This document shows positions 11,601 to 23,948 of a DNA stretch of 64,000 nt, in pieces; the first letter of the stretch is position 1; each line of letters opens with the position of its first letter. Origin of the DNA: Lotus japonicus (taxonomy: Eukaryota; Streptophyta; Magnoliopsida; Fabales; Fabaceae); NCBI RefSeq assembly GCF_012489685.1, contig NC_080046.1, forward strand, positions 63,131,984 through 63,195,983, given 5' to 3'. Under the pieces are notes generated by a model. That model made no database searches. It was not told the DNA's origin and saw nothing but the letters and a program-made list of their open reading frames with translations. The position numbers were made by a program, and so were the translations under genes.

Positions 11601-13805
11601 GAATCCACCGCAGGAGAGAGGCAACCTAGGGTTTCTTTATGGGAAATTGAGCCATTAACAACATTTCCTATGTATCCATCCCCATTCCCTCTTAGGCTAA
11701 AACGACCCTGGCCTCCGGGATTGCCTTCATTCCATGGTCAGCTTCTTGCCTCCTTTAGGGCCGAAAACATCCACAATTTATCTATTTATTTAACTTCCTG
11801 TTTAGTTTAATTTTTCAAACTTGTTACATTGCAAAGACTATTTCATTTATGCATCAATTGAAACTCATTCTCATTGCCCTGACCAGTTTTCCTTGCTTAA
11901 TATTTTAGCAGGCATGAAGGATGATGAATTTGGCTTAAACTCTCCTCTGTTGTGGCTCCGGGATTCCGATAGAGGGATGCAGTCTCTTAATTTTCAGGGT
12001 ATGGGGGTTAATCCGTGGATGCAGCCAAGATTTGATCCCTCCATGCTGAATATGCAAACAGATATGTATCAAGCTGTTGCTGCAGCTGCACTTCAGGACA
12101 TGAGGAGTGTAGATCCTTCCAAACAGCATCCTAGTTCCTTACTTCAGTTTCAGCAACCACAGAACTTCCCGAACAGAACTGCTTTAATGCAGGCCCAGAT
12201 GTTGCAACAGTCACAGCCTCAACAGGTTTTTCAAAATAATCAGGAGAATCAACAACTGCTGCAATCTCAGTCTCATCTTCAGCAGCACCTACAGCATCAG
12301 CACTCATTCAATGGTCAGACTCAGAATCATAATCACAATCAGCAGCAGCAGCAGCAACAACAACAACAAACTCAACAGCAAGTGGTAGATAATCAGCAGA
12401 TTTGCAATGCCGGCTCTACGATGTCTCAGTTTGTTTCAGCACCTCAACCTCAATCATCACCCACACAAGCTCAATCTTCACTGAGCCAACAGCAAAGTTT
12501 TTCCGATTCAAATGTGAACCCTGTGACGACTATTGTTTCTCCCTTGCACAGTCTCATGGGTTCATTTCCCCAGGATGAAACATCCCACCTTCTGAATCTT
12601 TCAAGAACAAGCTCTTGGGTTCCTGTTCAAAATTCAACAGGATGGCCCTCCAAGCGTATTGCGGTGGATCCTCTTCTTTCTTCTGGAGCATCTGTTCTGC
12701 CTCAGGTGGAGCAGTTGGGGCAGCCGCAAAACACCATATCTCAAAATGTTGTTACATTGCCACCATTTCCTGGCAGGGAATGCTCAATAGACCAAGGGAG
12801 CAATGATCCCCAAAATCATCTTTTATTTGGTGTTAATATTGAGCCTTCGTCTCTTCTAATGCATAATGGAATTTCAAACCTTAAGGGGATCAGCAGCAAC
12901 AGTGATTCCCCAACCTTGCCCTATCAGTCTTCCAATTACCTGAATACCACAGGCCCTGATTCTTCATTGAATCATGGAATAACACAGAGCATTGACGAAT
13001 CTGGCTTCCTGCAGTCGCCAGAAAATGCGGGGCAAGGAAACCCACAGAACAAGACCTTTGTGAAGGTATGTTTTCCCAGTGGGGTTATTGTTTTCGGAAT
13101 CAAAATTTTAATCAACCATTATTCATCTAGCATTTTTTTTTATATTACAGGTCTATAAATCAGGGTCCTTCGGAAGATCGCTGGATATCACCAAATTCAG
13201 CAGCTACCCTGAGCTGCGTGGTGAGCTTGCTCGAATGTTTGGGCTTGAAGGCGAGTTGGAGGACCCTGTGAGATCAGGCTGGCAGCTTGTATTCGTTGAC
13301 CGAGAGAGTGACGTTCTTCTCCTCGGTGATGGCCCCTGGCCGTAAGTATCTCAAACTTACCATGCATTTTTCTTTGTTCTTCTTCCTTTTGAATGCTGAA
13401 TTGAAAACTAGAGAAACTGAGATACCTGCTTAAATGATGTTAGCTTTATTCAACTAATCCCTTCAGAAATAATGGGAGCAGCATAAACTTGCATTGCTTT
13501 TAGGCCTTAGTAATGATATAAATGTTATGTAATTTTATATAGAATCAAATGATCTGGAAGCTGTGCTGTAAATCTTTGTCACACGTTATCTTTCTTATTA
13601 TGCCAGGGAATTCGTAAATAGTGTATGGTGCATCAAGATACTTTCGCCCCAGGAAATGCAGCAAATGGGGAACACCGGTCTCGAGCTTTTGAACTCAGTT
13701 CCAAACCAAAGGCTCTCTAATGGCGTCTGTGATGATTACATGAGCCGTCAGGACCCGAGAAATTTAGGCTCTGGGATAACAACTGTAGGGTCTTTAGACT
13801 ACTGA
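8677..13805 (+). CDS. ARF6: auxin response factor, ARF6/8 class (ARF6-like)
   Basis: A nuclear transcription factor that binds auxin response elements (TGTCTC-type) and activates auxin-responsive genes. The ARF6/ARF8 pair is known for flower maturation, hypocotyl growth and adventitious rooting. Fourteen exons give an unbroken 899-codon frame: 8677-8719, 9083-9195, 9430-9528, 9637-9693, 9783-9938, 10043-10127, 10266-10356, 10488-10652, 10737-10859, 11350-11425, 11589-11736, 11912-13065, 13151-13341, 13607-13805. The N-terminus MRLSSAGF is the ARF6 start. The B3 domain includes [20 protein letters not shown] and the ARF domain follows (exons 8-11). A Q-rich activator middle region (exon 12) and a C-terminal PB1 domain (exons 13-14) complete it. 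Intron 7 has a GC donor. The PB1 acidic motif reads LLLGDGPW where ARFs normally have GDDPW. Assignment to ARF6 rather than ARF8 is by recalled similarity. Confidence 0.96.
12338..12382 (+). repeat. CAG/CAA glutamine-repeat tract in the ARF middle region
   Basis: A run of CAG then CAA codons encodes an uninterrupted polyglutamine stretch inside the Q-rich activation region. Q-rich middle regions mark activator-type ARFs. Mixed CAG/CAA runs vary in length between alleles, so this is a likely polymorphic site. Confidence 0.85.
13270..13290 (+). promoter_or_regulatory. miR167 target site in ARF mRNA
   Basis: The 21-nt stretch begins gagatcagg and ends ctggcagcttgt. It is complementary to the miR167 family with few mismatches and sits in the exon encoding the start of the PB1 domain (codons for RSGWQLV). 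This is where the site lies in ARF6 and ARF8 of other plants, and it implies post-transcriptional cleavage control. Confidence 0.9.
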
Positions 13806-16800
13806 GAAAGATGTGACTGTTTCATAGTCTACATTTCTTCCATCTCATAATATTGCCCTTGCTTCTTCTCAATCCTTTGTCAATGGTGAGAAGTGCTTCC
13901 TAAATGTAGTTTAAAGCCTACTCTTTTCGTCTTTTGTCTTTGTTTTCCTGTTTTTCATGCTAGGACCACCATTCATAACTAATACTGTAACTATATGGCA
14001 TCTTGTCAATGTGCTAGCGACAATATATACGATACTTAATCCGTAGGAAATCAATGTGTGAAGATAGTTCTCTCTAGAATTTAACTTCTACAGAATTTTA
14101 CTTTTAAGCGTATGTTTGGATTAGCTTATCTATTCTCAGAACCAATTAGTATTCCCGGAAGCTACACAAATAAGCTTCTTTCTAAAATTGATTCTGGCTT
14201 TAGAATCAATTGTAGGAGAATTTTCAAACTGTATTTGAAGTATCTTTGAGGTGCATGAATGGACTATAGGCAATGGAGATGATGTTTGTTCATCTTGTTG
14301 ACCTTTGATGAGTTGTGGTTGAATCTTGTGGTAATATCTACATGATGCATGAATGAAGTTAAATGTAGATGGTACTGCAGATGATGTTGGACTTCTTGAC
14401 CTTAGTGATGGGGTAGAAGCAGTTGGGTAAAGAAGAATGATGTGACTTTTAGAACATGAAGAGGACACACCAGAGCCATGTGATGTGTCTCTCTCTATGA
14501 TGATAAAAAGGATGGAAAACAAATCACCATGCCTTTCTATTAATGTGAAAGTGGCCCGCACTTGTCGTCTTCTTGGTTTTTGGCCATGCACACTTTTCAC
14601 CTCTGCTGTCCTGCTTTTGCTTCATCAATGGTGAAGCGATAGCTGTATATTTGTCCATTTCTATCTCTTCTAATCATGCATCATGCTTCATGCTCTCGTT
14701 GTCCCAAGTATTTGGAATGAACGAATCATCAAAATTCCTTAGCTGCATTGTCTAAGTTAACGTTTCATGGGAAGGAGAAAATGTAGGAACAATATTTCTC
14801 AAACATGGAGTGTGTTTTGATACCAGTTGAGTGTCAAACATCCGTTTATACCGGTAACAGATATTTAAACATACATAGCCGTAGATGTTAGATGTAGAAA
14901 TGACCAGGTTTTTGAGATGATTAACTACATAAAAATGACAGCTATAATGCTACTTGTATTAGCTACATTGAACTCAAGGAACCCTTGTTGAAAGTTCTCT
15001 CTTGATATAGTTGAATTCGATGTTGACCAACTCTACAATATAACAGTTTAACGAAATAGAGGAAGGCTAAGAAGAAAAAGGAAGTGATCATGTATTTTTG
15101 ACACCATTTTGCGTTAAACTTACTAGAGGGGTGACTTGGATATTAAAATTATTAACTAGAATTATGCTAATGTTTTAGTCATAGGAGCTTGTGCTAAATC
15201 TACAAGTGAAATACTGTTCAATGAACCCATACACAAGAAAAAAATTATCTGTAGAAAGTCAATATAAACATCTTTGATAAGTTCAATGAACCTATAATTT
15301 TTGTAACATAATGTACAAAACCATTTGCGCTATATATACTACTAGAATTTTTCAAGCTAATTAATTCCATAGTAAAATGAAATGAAAATGGAAAAAAGTA
15401 CAGGTAGGCACATATATATTATAATACAGCTAGCACAGTTATTATTAAAAAAGGACTCGAACATAGAAACAAATTCCCCATCCCTAATAATTTTAGACAC
15501 TTTGATATATTTAGGTCTCTTTTGATAATGCCAAACTTTTATATTGTAAACTTTATCATATTCTCCCAAGAATTGAAAGTACAAGTTCAATACCATAAGA
15601 ATGAGTTATCCAACTGTACACTCAAATCACTTATATGAAATTTTTTTCTTATATGAATCGTTGATAGAAACAAAGCCAAGATGTACAATCCGAAAAGGCA
15701 AAATCTTAACTTGTACTTATATCTTATATGCATTCTTATAAGGCGGGATACAAAATTGGGTGACATTTTCCAACATATTATTTCGTGACTGTTTTTAACT
15801 ATTGCTAATGTTATTGTATTGGCAGTTATATTTACAGCTACTCATGTTAACGATGGTTAAAAACACTCGTTAAATGGTATGCTAGAAACATGTTGCTCGA
15901 TTTTTTATGTACATCTTAGTCTAACATGTATGCCATAAAATTGGGAATATAATTATTGGAAACAAGCTTTGAACCTATTGATGTCAACAATTTGACAGAG
16001 TGAATTGCATCCTCCTAATATGCAATGTTATAATTCATTTAATCATCTCAGTTTCTAGTTTTTTTTCCTTCCTTTGAAAACTGCTTTACATTTCAGTGAA
16101 TGGAGTAAAAGTGTAATTGAGTTCACCTTTTTTAGTTGGGGCACTAGCTAGCTAGCTTCCCCTCTGGGTATTGGTGATTAAAGAAAGTTGGAGTTGAGTG
16201 AGGGTTTGTTCAATTTGTTTTGAGGTATGTTGTGGGGTTACCTTATTTGTTGGTACTTTTTCTGGGTATGGAATGCTGACAAGGTAGGGCACTATCTACA
16301 ATAATATTATCATCAATAAAAAAGCTAGGGCTGGCAACCCAACTACCCTAAGTACCCCACCTTTATATATTTTTAGGTAGGGAGTTACTCTTGATTCTTC
16401 TACTTTCTTTCTATCATAACATCACTATATTTCTTTGCTTTCCTTTCTTGGGACTGACTCTACTCTCTGGTTTTGCTCTGTCACCCACAACATGACCATA
16501 AAGGTTGTGAGAAACTTGTTTAACACGTGCAGGGACCTTGTTGGGGCTTCTTGTTTTCCCCACTGTAGAAATTGCTGCTATATGCGTCATCAAAAGTTTA
16601 TGCATAAGCATCCAGCGAGCATGTACAACTATATTAATGTTCTTTAATTTTTTAGTTGTTTTCGAGAGACTGACTAAAATAAGAGAAATTGGCCATGTGA
16701 TCTTGAAAATTGATCAAAACAAATTGAACTATTTTTATTTTTTATTTTTTACATGCTACTTTAAATATATTAATCTGGAGTAAAAGATAGTACATCAAAC

Positions 16801-17424
16801 GACAAAAACGGATACAAAACAGATGGATAATCCTCAATCCACACCTGTGGAGAGAATTAAACACCCCATTTTGCTTTTTATATCTCAGGTGTTGGTTTGT
16901 GTGCAATGCAATTTCTGCAACATTTGTGATATCCGCAGTTTGTGAAAGTTTTCACCAATTTTTTTTTCTTTCTCCAAATTTATATTTGAAAATAAAAAAA
17001 ATGAAAACTCACAGACACCTCTAATAGGTCCTTAATTATGAAAATTAGAGTTCCGAGACTATAGTTCAATATTTTTTTTGTCGTTGACGGATGTCGCCAC
17101 CAATTTAAGAAACAATTCTATCTCCCTCCCAACAAATGTTTTTCCTCGGAATTCGATCTTATACTTTTATCCTCACGAGCGTCTAACTTACTTAAACGAG
17201 CCTTTACTATAAATATAAAATTCTAGTATTTCCCAAGTTATGAAATTAATTTTATTTATTTATTTAGCAACTTGAAGAAGTTAAAATCCCATAAGAGTAT
17301 TTTGAGAACAAAAGTTTTTAGGACAAAGAATAATTTAGTAGTGTGCTAAGAAAACCTACTTTTTTTTTCTCTTTTGAATCAACCTAACAATTTTCTTCCT
17401 CCCTCCAAAAACTACCATTTCGAC
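13806..17424. other. ARF 3' UTR and intergenic DNA
   Basis: The first few hundred bases after the ARF stop are the likely 3' UTR. The 154-codon reverse frame at 14136-14600 has no recognisable domain and is not called. Near 15785-15875 is a small imperfect inverted repeat (gtttttaactattg facing gatggttaaaaac). At about 17080-17210 a reverse-strand GATCGAATTCC with an A-box-like upstream block and a T/A tail may be a decayed SINE. Confidence 0.5.
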
Positions 17425-17520
17425 TGCCCAAAAAAACTATTAATTGGGTTTGGGCCAGCTTAAGTAAGACCAGGCCGCAAACATGGTTTGGGCTTCCGGG
17501 TCAAATTGAAGAACCAAGAC

Positions 17521-17574
<54 letters not shown>

Positions 17575-17661
17575 GGGTTAGGGTTTATGAGGGGCTTCAC
17601 TTTTACAAATTGACATCACACTCTCTTCTTTCTGTTCCTTCTCTCTGTGCCGCTTGGAACC
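17425..17661 (+). promoter_or_regulatory. ribosomal-protein-type promoter: site II, GA repeat, telo box
   Basis: The region holds TGGGCC (17451-17456), TGGGCT (17489-17494) and an inverted TGCCCA (about 17425). A (GA)n tract follows at about 17525-17571, then a telo box TTAGGGTTAGGGTTT (17572-17586). Site II motifs (TGGGCY, TCP-bound) combined with a telo box are the known signature of plant ribosomal protein promoters and co-ordinate expression in dividing cells. The start codon follows about 75 bp later. Confidence 0.8.
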
Positions 17662-18694
<1,033 letters not shown>

Positions 18695-19130
18695 AGGTAC
18701 TGAGTGAGAAGCCGAGGAGAAGTGTTTTGTTTAATTCCTGTGATGTTTGTTTCTCTGTAGTTGAAGTTTGAGATTTTGACAGTTAGTCTTAATATTGAGA
18801 TCATTGTTAAAACTCGCGTGTTTTAATTTATTATGAAAAATGAAACTTGATTTTTATGTCTGATGGAATATTTCATTGCTGAGGAACTTTATACATGAAT
18901 TTATAGCCTGTTTTATGTTTTGCTTCCTGTTTAGTAAGGCTACATTTTTCAGATATTTTGTCTATGAATGTAAACTTAAAGATGGGTGGGTATCCAGTGC
19001 TGTGTTTGGCCGTTGCCGTTACTAGTTTTGGAGGGTGGGGAATAGGAAGAATTGACAATTAGCATCTAATAACTTGACTGATTTTATAACTATGTATTCG
19101 GGTGAGTGGGAAATGAGACATCTTTTTTGG
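18695..19130. other. RPL38 3' region
   Basis: Likely L38 3' UTR and terminator followed by non-coding sequence. Nothing else is recognised. Confidence 0.5.
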
Positions 19131-19690
19131 GATAACAGGAGGGCTAATGCCCTAAAAAAGAATGAACTACAAACGAGTAGACTTGGAGAAAGAAGCCCCT
19201 ATACAATCATTATGAAGTAGGCGCAACGGCAACTAGGAACTAACTCCAAAACTTGGCCAAATGACAAATCATGCCACAACTCCACTAAACAATCTGCTAC
19301 CTGTTTTGCTTCATGTGGGAACATGGAAGCATACTACTCCCCACTCCTTGGCAACCCATCTTTGGATGAAGACCATAGGGCATGAGGGTACTGTTGAGGA
19401 ACCCAGCTAGAGGGACTATTGAGATGGTTCTTCATAATCATCCTCCCTTGGCGTTGTTTTGCTCCCATTTGAGGATTACATAGACAATTTGTTTTTGAGG
19501 GGCTAGCTTGTGTCCCCGTTTGGTTTTGTACTAAATAAAGTTCCCTAGGAACATTAAAGGAGGGTCTTGAAGAGTTTTTGACACTTCTCCAAATTCTTCC
19601 TTCCTTTTTAAAATCTTGTAAACAAGGGATGACTTCTCGCGTATATAGAAAAAAGGGATGATTTCTCACAAGTCTCGCACTTCACTTTCC
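19131..19690 (-). pseudogene. decayed non-LTR retrotransposon 3' end (RNase H-like remnant)
   Basis: On the minus strand around 19200-19330 a frame reads HEAKQVADCLVELWHDLSFG, matching the C-terminal RNase H motif of plant LINE polyproteins (commonly xEANxVADxLAxLGH). It is followed by a stop and a short 3' tail ending in ttagccctcctgtta. Upstream minus-strand sequence to 19690 has stops and frame shifts. This is a dead 5'-truncated fragment. Confidence 0.5.
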
Positions 19691-20174
19691 TCCCATTTCA
19701 AAACTTAACTCACAAACACACAGTAAGTGAAAACACCTAAGTTCTATTGGAGCAATGCACGCCATCAGTCTATAACTGTGGTTAGAGTTGTTCCCATACT
19801 AATTTGTTTGCCTTATTATTTAACCAATTTGAGTATACAGAAAAAAAGTTGCAGATTGATTTTGTTTTCCGTTTTGCCTGCTTCTCATTTCATAGTAATC
19901 AAATCAACTGTCCCTCGTGGGTTTTTGCACTTCTATACCTTCTAACCTTTTATGTGAAATCTTTTCATGATTTTCAGCTTCAATTTGTCAATACTAAAAA
20001 TATTTTAAAACGCTGAGTAGTCTAATATATCAGGCAATGAAAAAAGAGAATTCAATTGTTATTCTTCCATTGATCTCTAATCCTTACATTGATTTTGAAA
20101 AAGGAATTTACAACATTTACAAGAAAAGGTAAAGAACATTTATGGTTCAAAACTTCAAATCTTTCACAGGAATA
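19691..20174. other. gap between LINE remnant and the unknown-function gene
   Basis: There is no supported gene. The side next to 20175 is the likely 3' UTR of the reverse-strand gene. Confidence 0.5.
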
Positions 20175-21547
20175 TCAGTTCTGCATAACCTGCCCTTGTC
20201 TGCTCTCTTCCCCATTTCCTAACATCTGATGAGGAGAAATGTAGTTAAGGTCAACTTCATCATCACTACTAACATAGACTACTCGGAAAATATCATACTT
20301 CATTTCCACAGAGAAGCGTTCAAGATAGGGCATCATCCATTTTCTCTGGTCCGAGCGGAGGATCCACGAGTAACAAAAATGGAGAGACTTCCATACATGG
20401 ATGCATACCACTCTGGGCATGCTTTGTGCTTTCAAGCATATGCCTGAAGTTATGCCTTCTATCTTGGCAAAACGAGACCTGAAAATTGCTAGGACGGCGT
20501 AGCAGAAATCATTAAGGTCACTACTAGTAGAAACTGCTGTGTTCATGGATATTATATCCCCAGTAGAGAATTTTGCAGCAGGGGTGCCATCTCTTGAATC
20601 TCCAGCGTATGCTTCAAGAAAACTATGTTCAACTAACACTGACATGCTTGATAAGTTGGTCAGCATTGATATCTGTAAAGTAAACAAAAAAGTAAAAGAA
20701 TTAAAAACAATGTAGACTGATATATATATATTTTTATCATGGTATGTTGATCAACATTTAGGATATAAGCAAAGTTCACATACATGATAAGTTTTAGTTC
20801 ACAAAAAGTTTTAATTGACATGACCAATAAAAAAGTCTTGAATTCTAATGTTGACTTTGTTCTTGCTATGTCCAAGTAATATATGGAGAAACCACACCGG
20901 TTGTTAGGGTCAAACTTACAAGAGTTGAGGTAAGAAGCTCCTTTTCCTTACTTGACTGCTTCTGCCAAGCTCCATACCATATGATCTGATTACAGGGCAC
21001 ATACACAAATTTTTAGTCCAATGTGGAAAATTGAATAAAGAAGATAGATAGGAAGCATATGTCAGTACACAATATGTCAAGTGAAATGGAGATCAACTCA
21101 ATAAATTAGCACCAACATAGATCAAACAAGGATGCTATTATATTATCAATTTGGGAATATAGTCTTTCAGTTATAATCTTCCCAGCCAATATGTGGTAAC
21201 AAATTCACTAGTAAAGAAAAGGGTTTCATAAACTAGCTTCAGCAAAGCTTCAAACAAATTGAATCCAGAAGGAAAGAAAGAACAACCTGTAACACACAAT
21301 TCAGAATTTCGATAATTCAGTCAGGATAAACTAGTTAGTTACTGAAATTTGAAAATCAGTGAAAAAGCTTTACCATATTTCCATGGATGCTCCTAAATAT
21401 AGAGCTTTGAACACAACCAAGGCTCTGAGTGGTTAAGGAGAACTGTTTGAGACCATGAACAAGATCATCTACGATTACAACAGTTGGCTTGAAAACAAAG
21501 AAGCTTACATCCAAATTCTTGTTGTTAAAAGGAACAGAACATTCCAT
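20175..21547 (-). CDS. conserved plant protein of unknown function
   Basis: Three exons on the minus strand, 21547-21374, 20985-20920 and 20672-20175, join in frame to 245 codons with good splice sites. The start MECSVPFNNKNLDVSFFVFK has no upstream in-frame alternative. The protein has no signal peptide, membrane segment or catalytic motif that I can see. The text (FRSIHGNMIIWYGAW, then a C-terminal block with YDIFRVVYVSSDDEV) resembles a plant-only family of unannotated proteins, possibly the one called DUF7392, but I cannot confirm that. Function is unknown. It is about 2.4 kb downstream of, and on the same strand as, the metallo-hydrolase gene, with no sign of co-transcription. Confidence 0.8.
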
Positions 21548-23948
21548 TGATCCTCTTGTTTGTATAATATTCTTCCTTTGAAGCTTTTAGTTGTGAATTA
21601 CTAATGATACTACTTTTTCATTGATAGTGTTCAAATATGAGAAGCAAACCGTGAGACACGCATACATGAATCTTCCATGAATACTGTATATGGTTGGTTT
21701 CTAGATAGAATGGTTCCAAGTTTTGACTTTGGTGCAAAGGAATTCAACGGGTTGTTTCCTTCTACCTGGTCTTTCTATTGATTCTTGTAAACGACAAAGA
21801 AACATAGCAGGAGCAGATTGGAATTTGATCCTAAAGACCTTCACGTGGATTGACTAGTTCAAATCCTCACATATACTGTAGCAAAAAGCACAAAGATAAT
21901 CTATGAAATTTCTCATTGATTGTCACACATTTTTTTAATTTTATTTATATGTACTTATGGTGGTGTCACACGCTATCAAAGCTTCTACGACTAAGTTGTC
22001 TAGAGTATGACCTTGCGAGAGGGGCCGTGTTACCTAACAACTTAAACTTTTTGAGATAATTGATTCATAACACAATGTAAAAGAGACCGACAGTCCTATC
22101 ATATTTTATCATACTTTCATTTTAATATTTTTTTATTTAATTTTATTTGTGATGTGTCAAAATAATGAATCTTAATTAAACATAAGTGGAAATCTTTGGT
22201 TCCATTTTCATTTCATTTTCCATAAAAATGACATATTTTGACCTAATTGAGAGAATGACTCAATTAATTCAAGCTGCACTACTTGTTATGCGTGCAACCT
22301 ACGGCAGTGCAAGCTCAGCTGAATCATGTTTGGTATCCAGGAATCAAGATGATTCTAGAGTTTAATTTCCATTCAAATGTTGACTCTCATTCCATTTTAG
22401 CAGGGCAACATTGACATATTTTTTTGAAAGGAACATTGACATTTAAGTTTAGGATATACGACTTGGCATTTTTGCATGCATATAAATTATATTTAATAAG
22501 ATGATGAAAGAGCTAAATTTATCATCAGAATTCTCTGAAACTCCTAAGAACTAGAATAGTCATTAAAAGCATAACTCAGAAGTTTAACTTCAATTTCAAA
22601 AAAAAAAAACTTCAATTTCAACTTGCTTGAGCCACCGGAATACTTTAAATAGATTAAGTCATTGTCAGAGTCTGAACCCATGACTAAACTCGATTGCCGT
22701 AAGAAATAAGCATCCATGATCCATGCTTTACATGATTCATCCTTGAGTCATGGTTATCAACACCCCTAGTCCAATAATTTATAGTCGGTTAAAAAAGATT
22801 TTGTTCTCCATAACATGAGCTATTTATTTTGGTCCATAGTCGGAGCAAAGTTACAAAAACATCCTTGCATTTAGGGAAATAACATGGTTTTAGTCCTTGA
22901 TCATTTTACATGGACCAAAATCTTATTTCCCCTTGCACTTGTTTCCATCCAGTCCAAAAACACTAATATCAGTTCAAGTCTAGCGGTATTTATCCTTCTC
23001 GACGTTTTCTTCTAATTTTTTTATGGCATGATGGAGGCTGAGAAGAGAAGCAACACCTGTTTAAGTCTAAAGTCCTTTAATCTGATATCCTTTCATGAGA
23101 GATGAAGTAAAGACAATCATAAGAATTTAATGCAAGAAGGTTCAACATGTAACAGCTAAATGTAGCAGCAACAGCAAAACAAAGTGAGGCTGGAAAAAGA
23201 TTAGTGTGGGCAAAACTAATATTCAGCTAACTAATTTATAACAATTGCTATATGATTGAAGATTACACCTTTCAGCCAGCAGTTGTGCCATACAGTGTCT
23301 GCAAAAGAAATTTAGAATATGGTGGAGCTTTTAAGCAAAAGAAAATTTTAAGCAATCCATTTTCTTTTCCAATTTGATCATAAAATTGTTCTAATACAAC
23401 TTTTCAAGAGTTTATTTAGAAGAATGGGGATTTTTATCAAAATAAGTCCTCATTGTCATATCCCCAAATGCCAACACATCTAGCAAAAATGTTGGTTCCT
23501 TTGACTGTTGTGGAAACTGAGCACAATCTTTAAAAAATATCAAGGCTCCAATCAATCAGTAATCAAACCAAGATCAATGGTATACGGTATACACTGTCAC
23601 ATGCTTTAACCTGCAGAACATGACATTCAGATTTAATATCCATTGAAAGTCAAAACTCAATATGGGCTATTAACAACAGAATACAAGGGGAGGCGAAAAC
23701 GAATTACGTGCTTGTTTGTAAGAAGTATTAAATTCACATTCAGTTCCTAAGTATCTATGGTTAAGGTACAAACAAGGTTGTGCCTGTTTTAGAGGTTAAA
23801 AACTTAGAACGAAGACTTTTCATAATAGTTAGGAATAACAAAAATATAGGGCAAGTGTAAGTGTAGTGCCACTCATTACATTCCCCCTCACAAATTTATC
23901 TCGATGAAAGAAATGAAGATCCAGGACCGCAGGAATTACCTTTCCTTA
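21548..23948. other. intergenic between two reverse-strand genes
   Basis: This contains the promoter of the unknown-function gene and the 3' UTR of the hydrolase gene. Near 22590-22720 a poly-T/A tract next to a reverse-strand GGTTCAGACTC may be a decayed SINE. No gene is supported. Confidence 0.5.

Noticed and set aside
11821..13158. 445-codon frame taken as a separate gene
   Set aside because: It is exon 12 of the ARF gene with intron read-through at both ends. The exon proper is 11912-13065.
14136..14600. 154-codon reverse frame downstream of ARF
   Set aside because: No domain, family or neighbour supports it. The Ser-rich text is typical of a chance frame in AT-rich DNA.
17572..17586. 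Interstitial telomere repeat
   Set aside because: There are only two TTAGGGT units, and they sit in a ribosomal protein promoter. The telo-box explanation is better.
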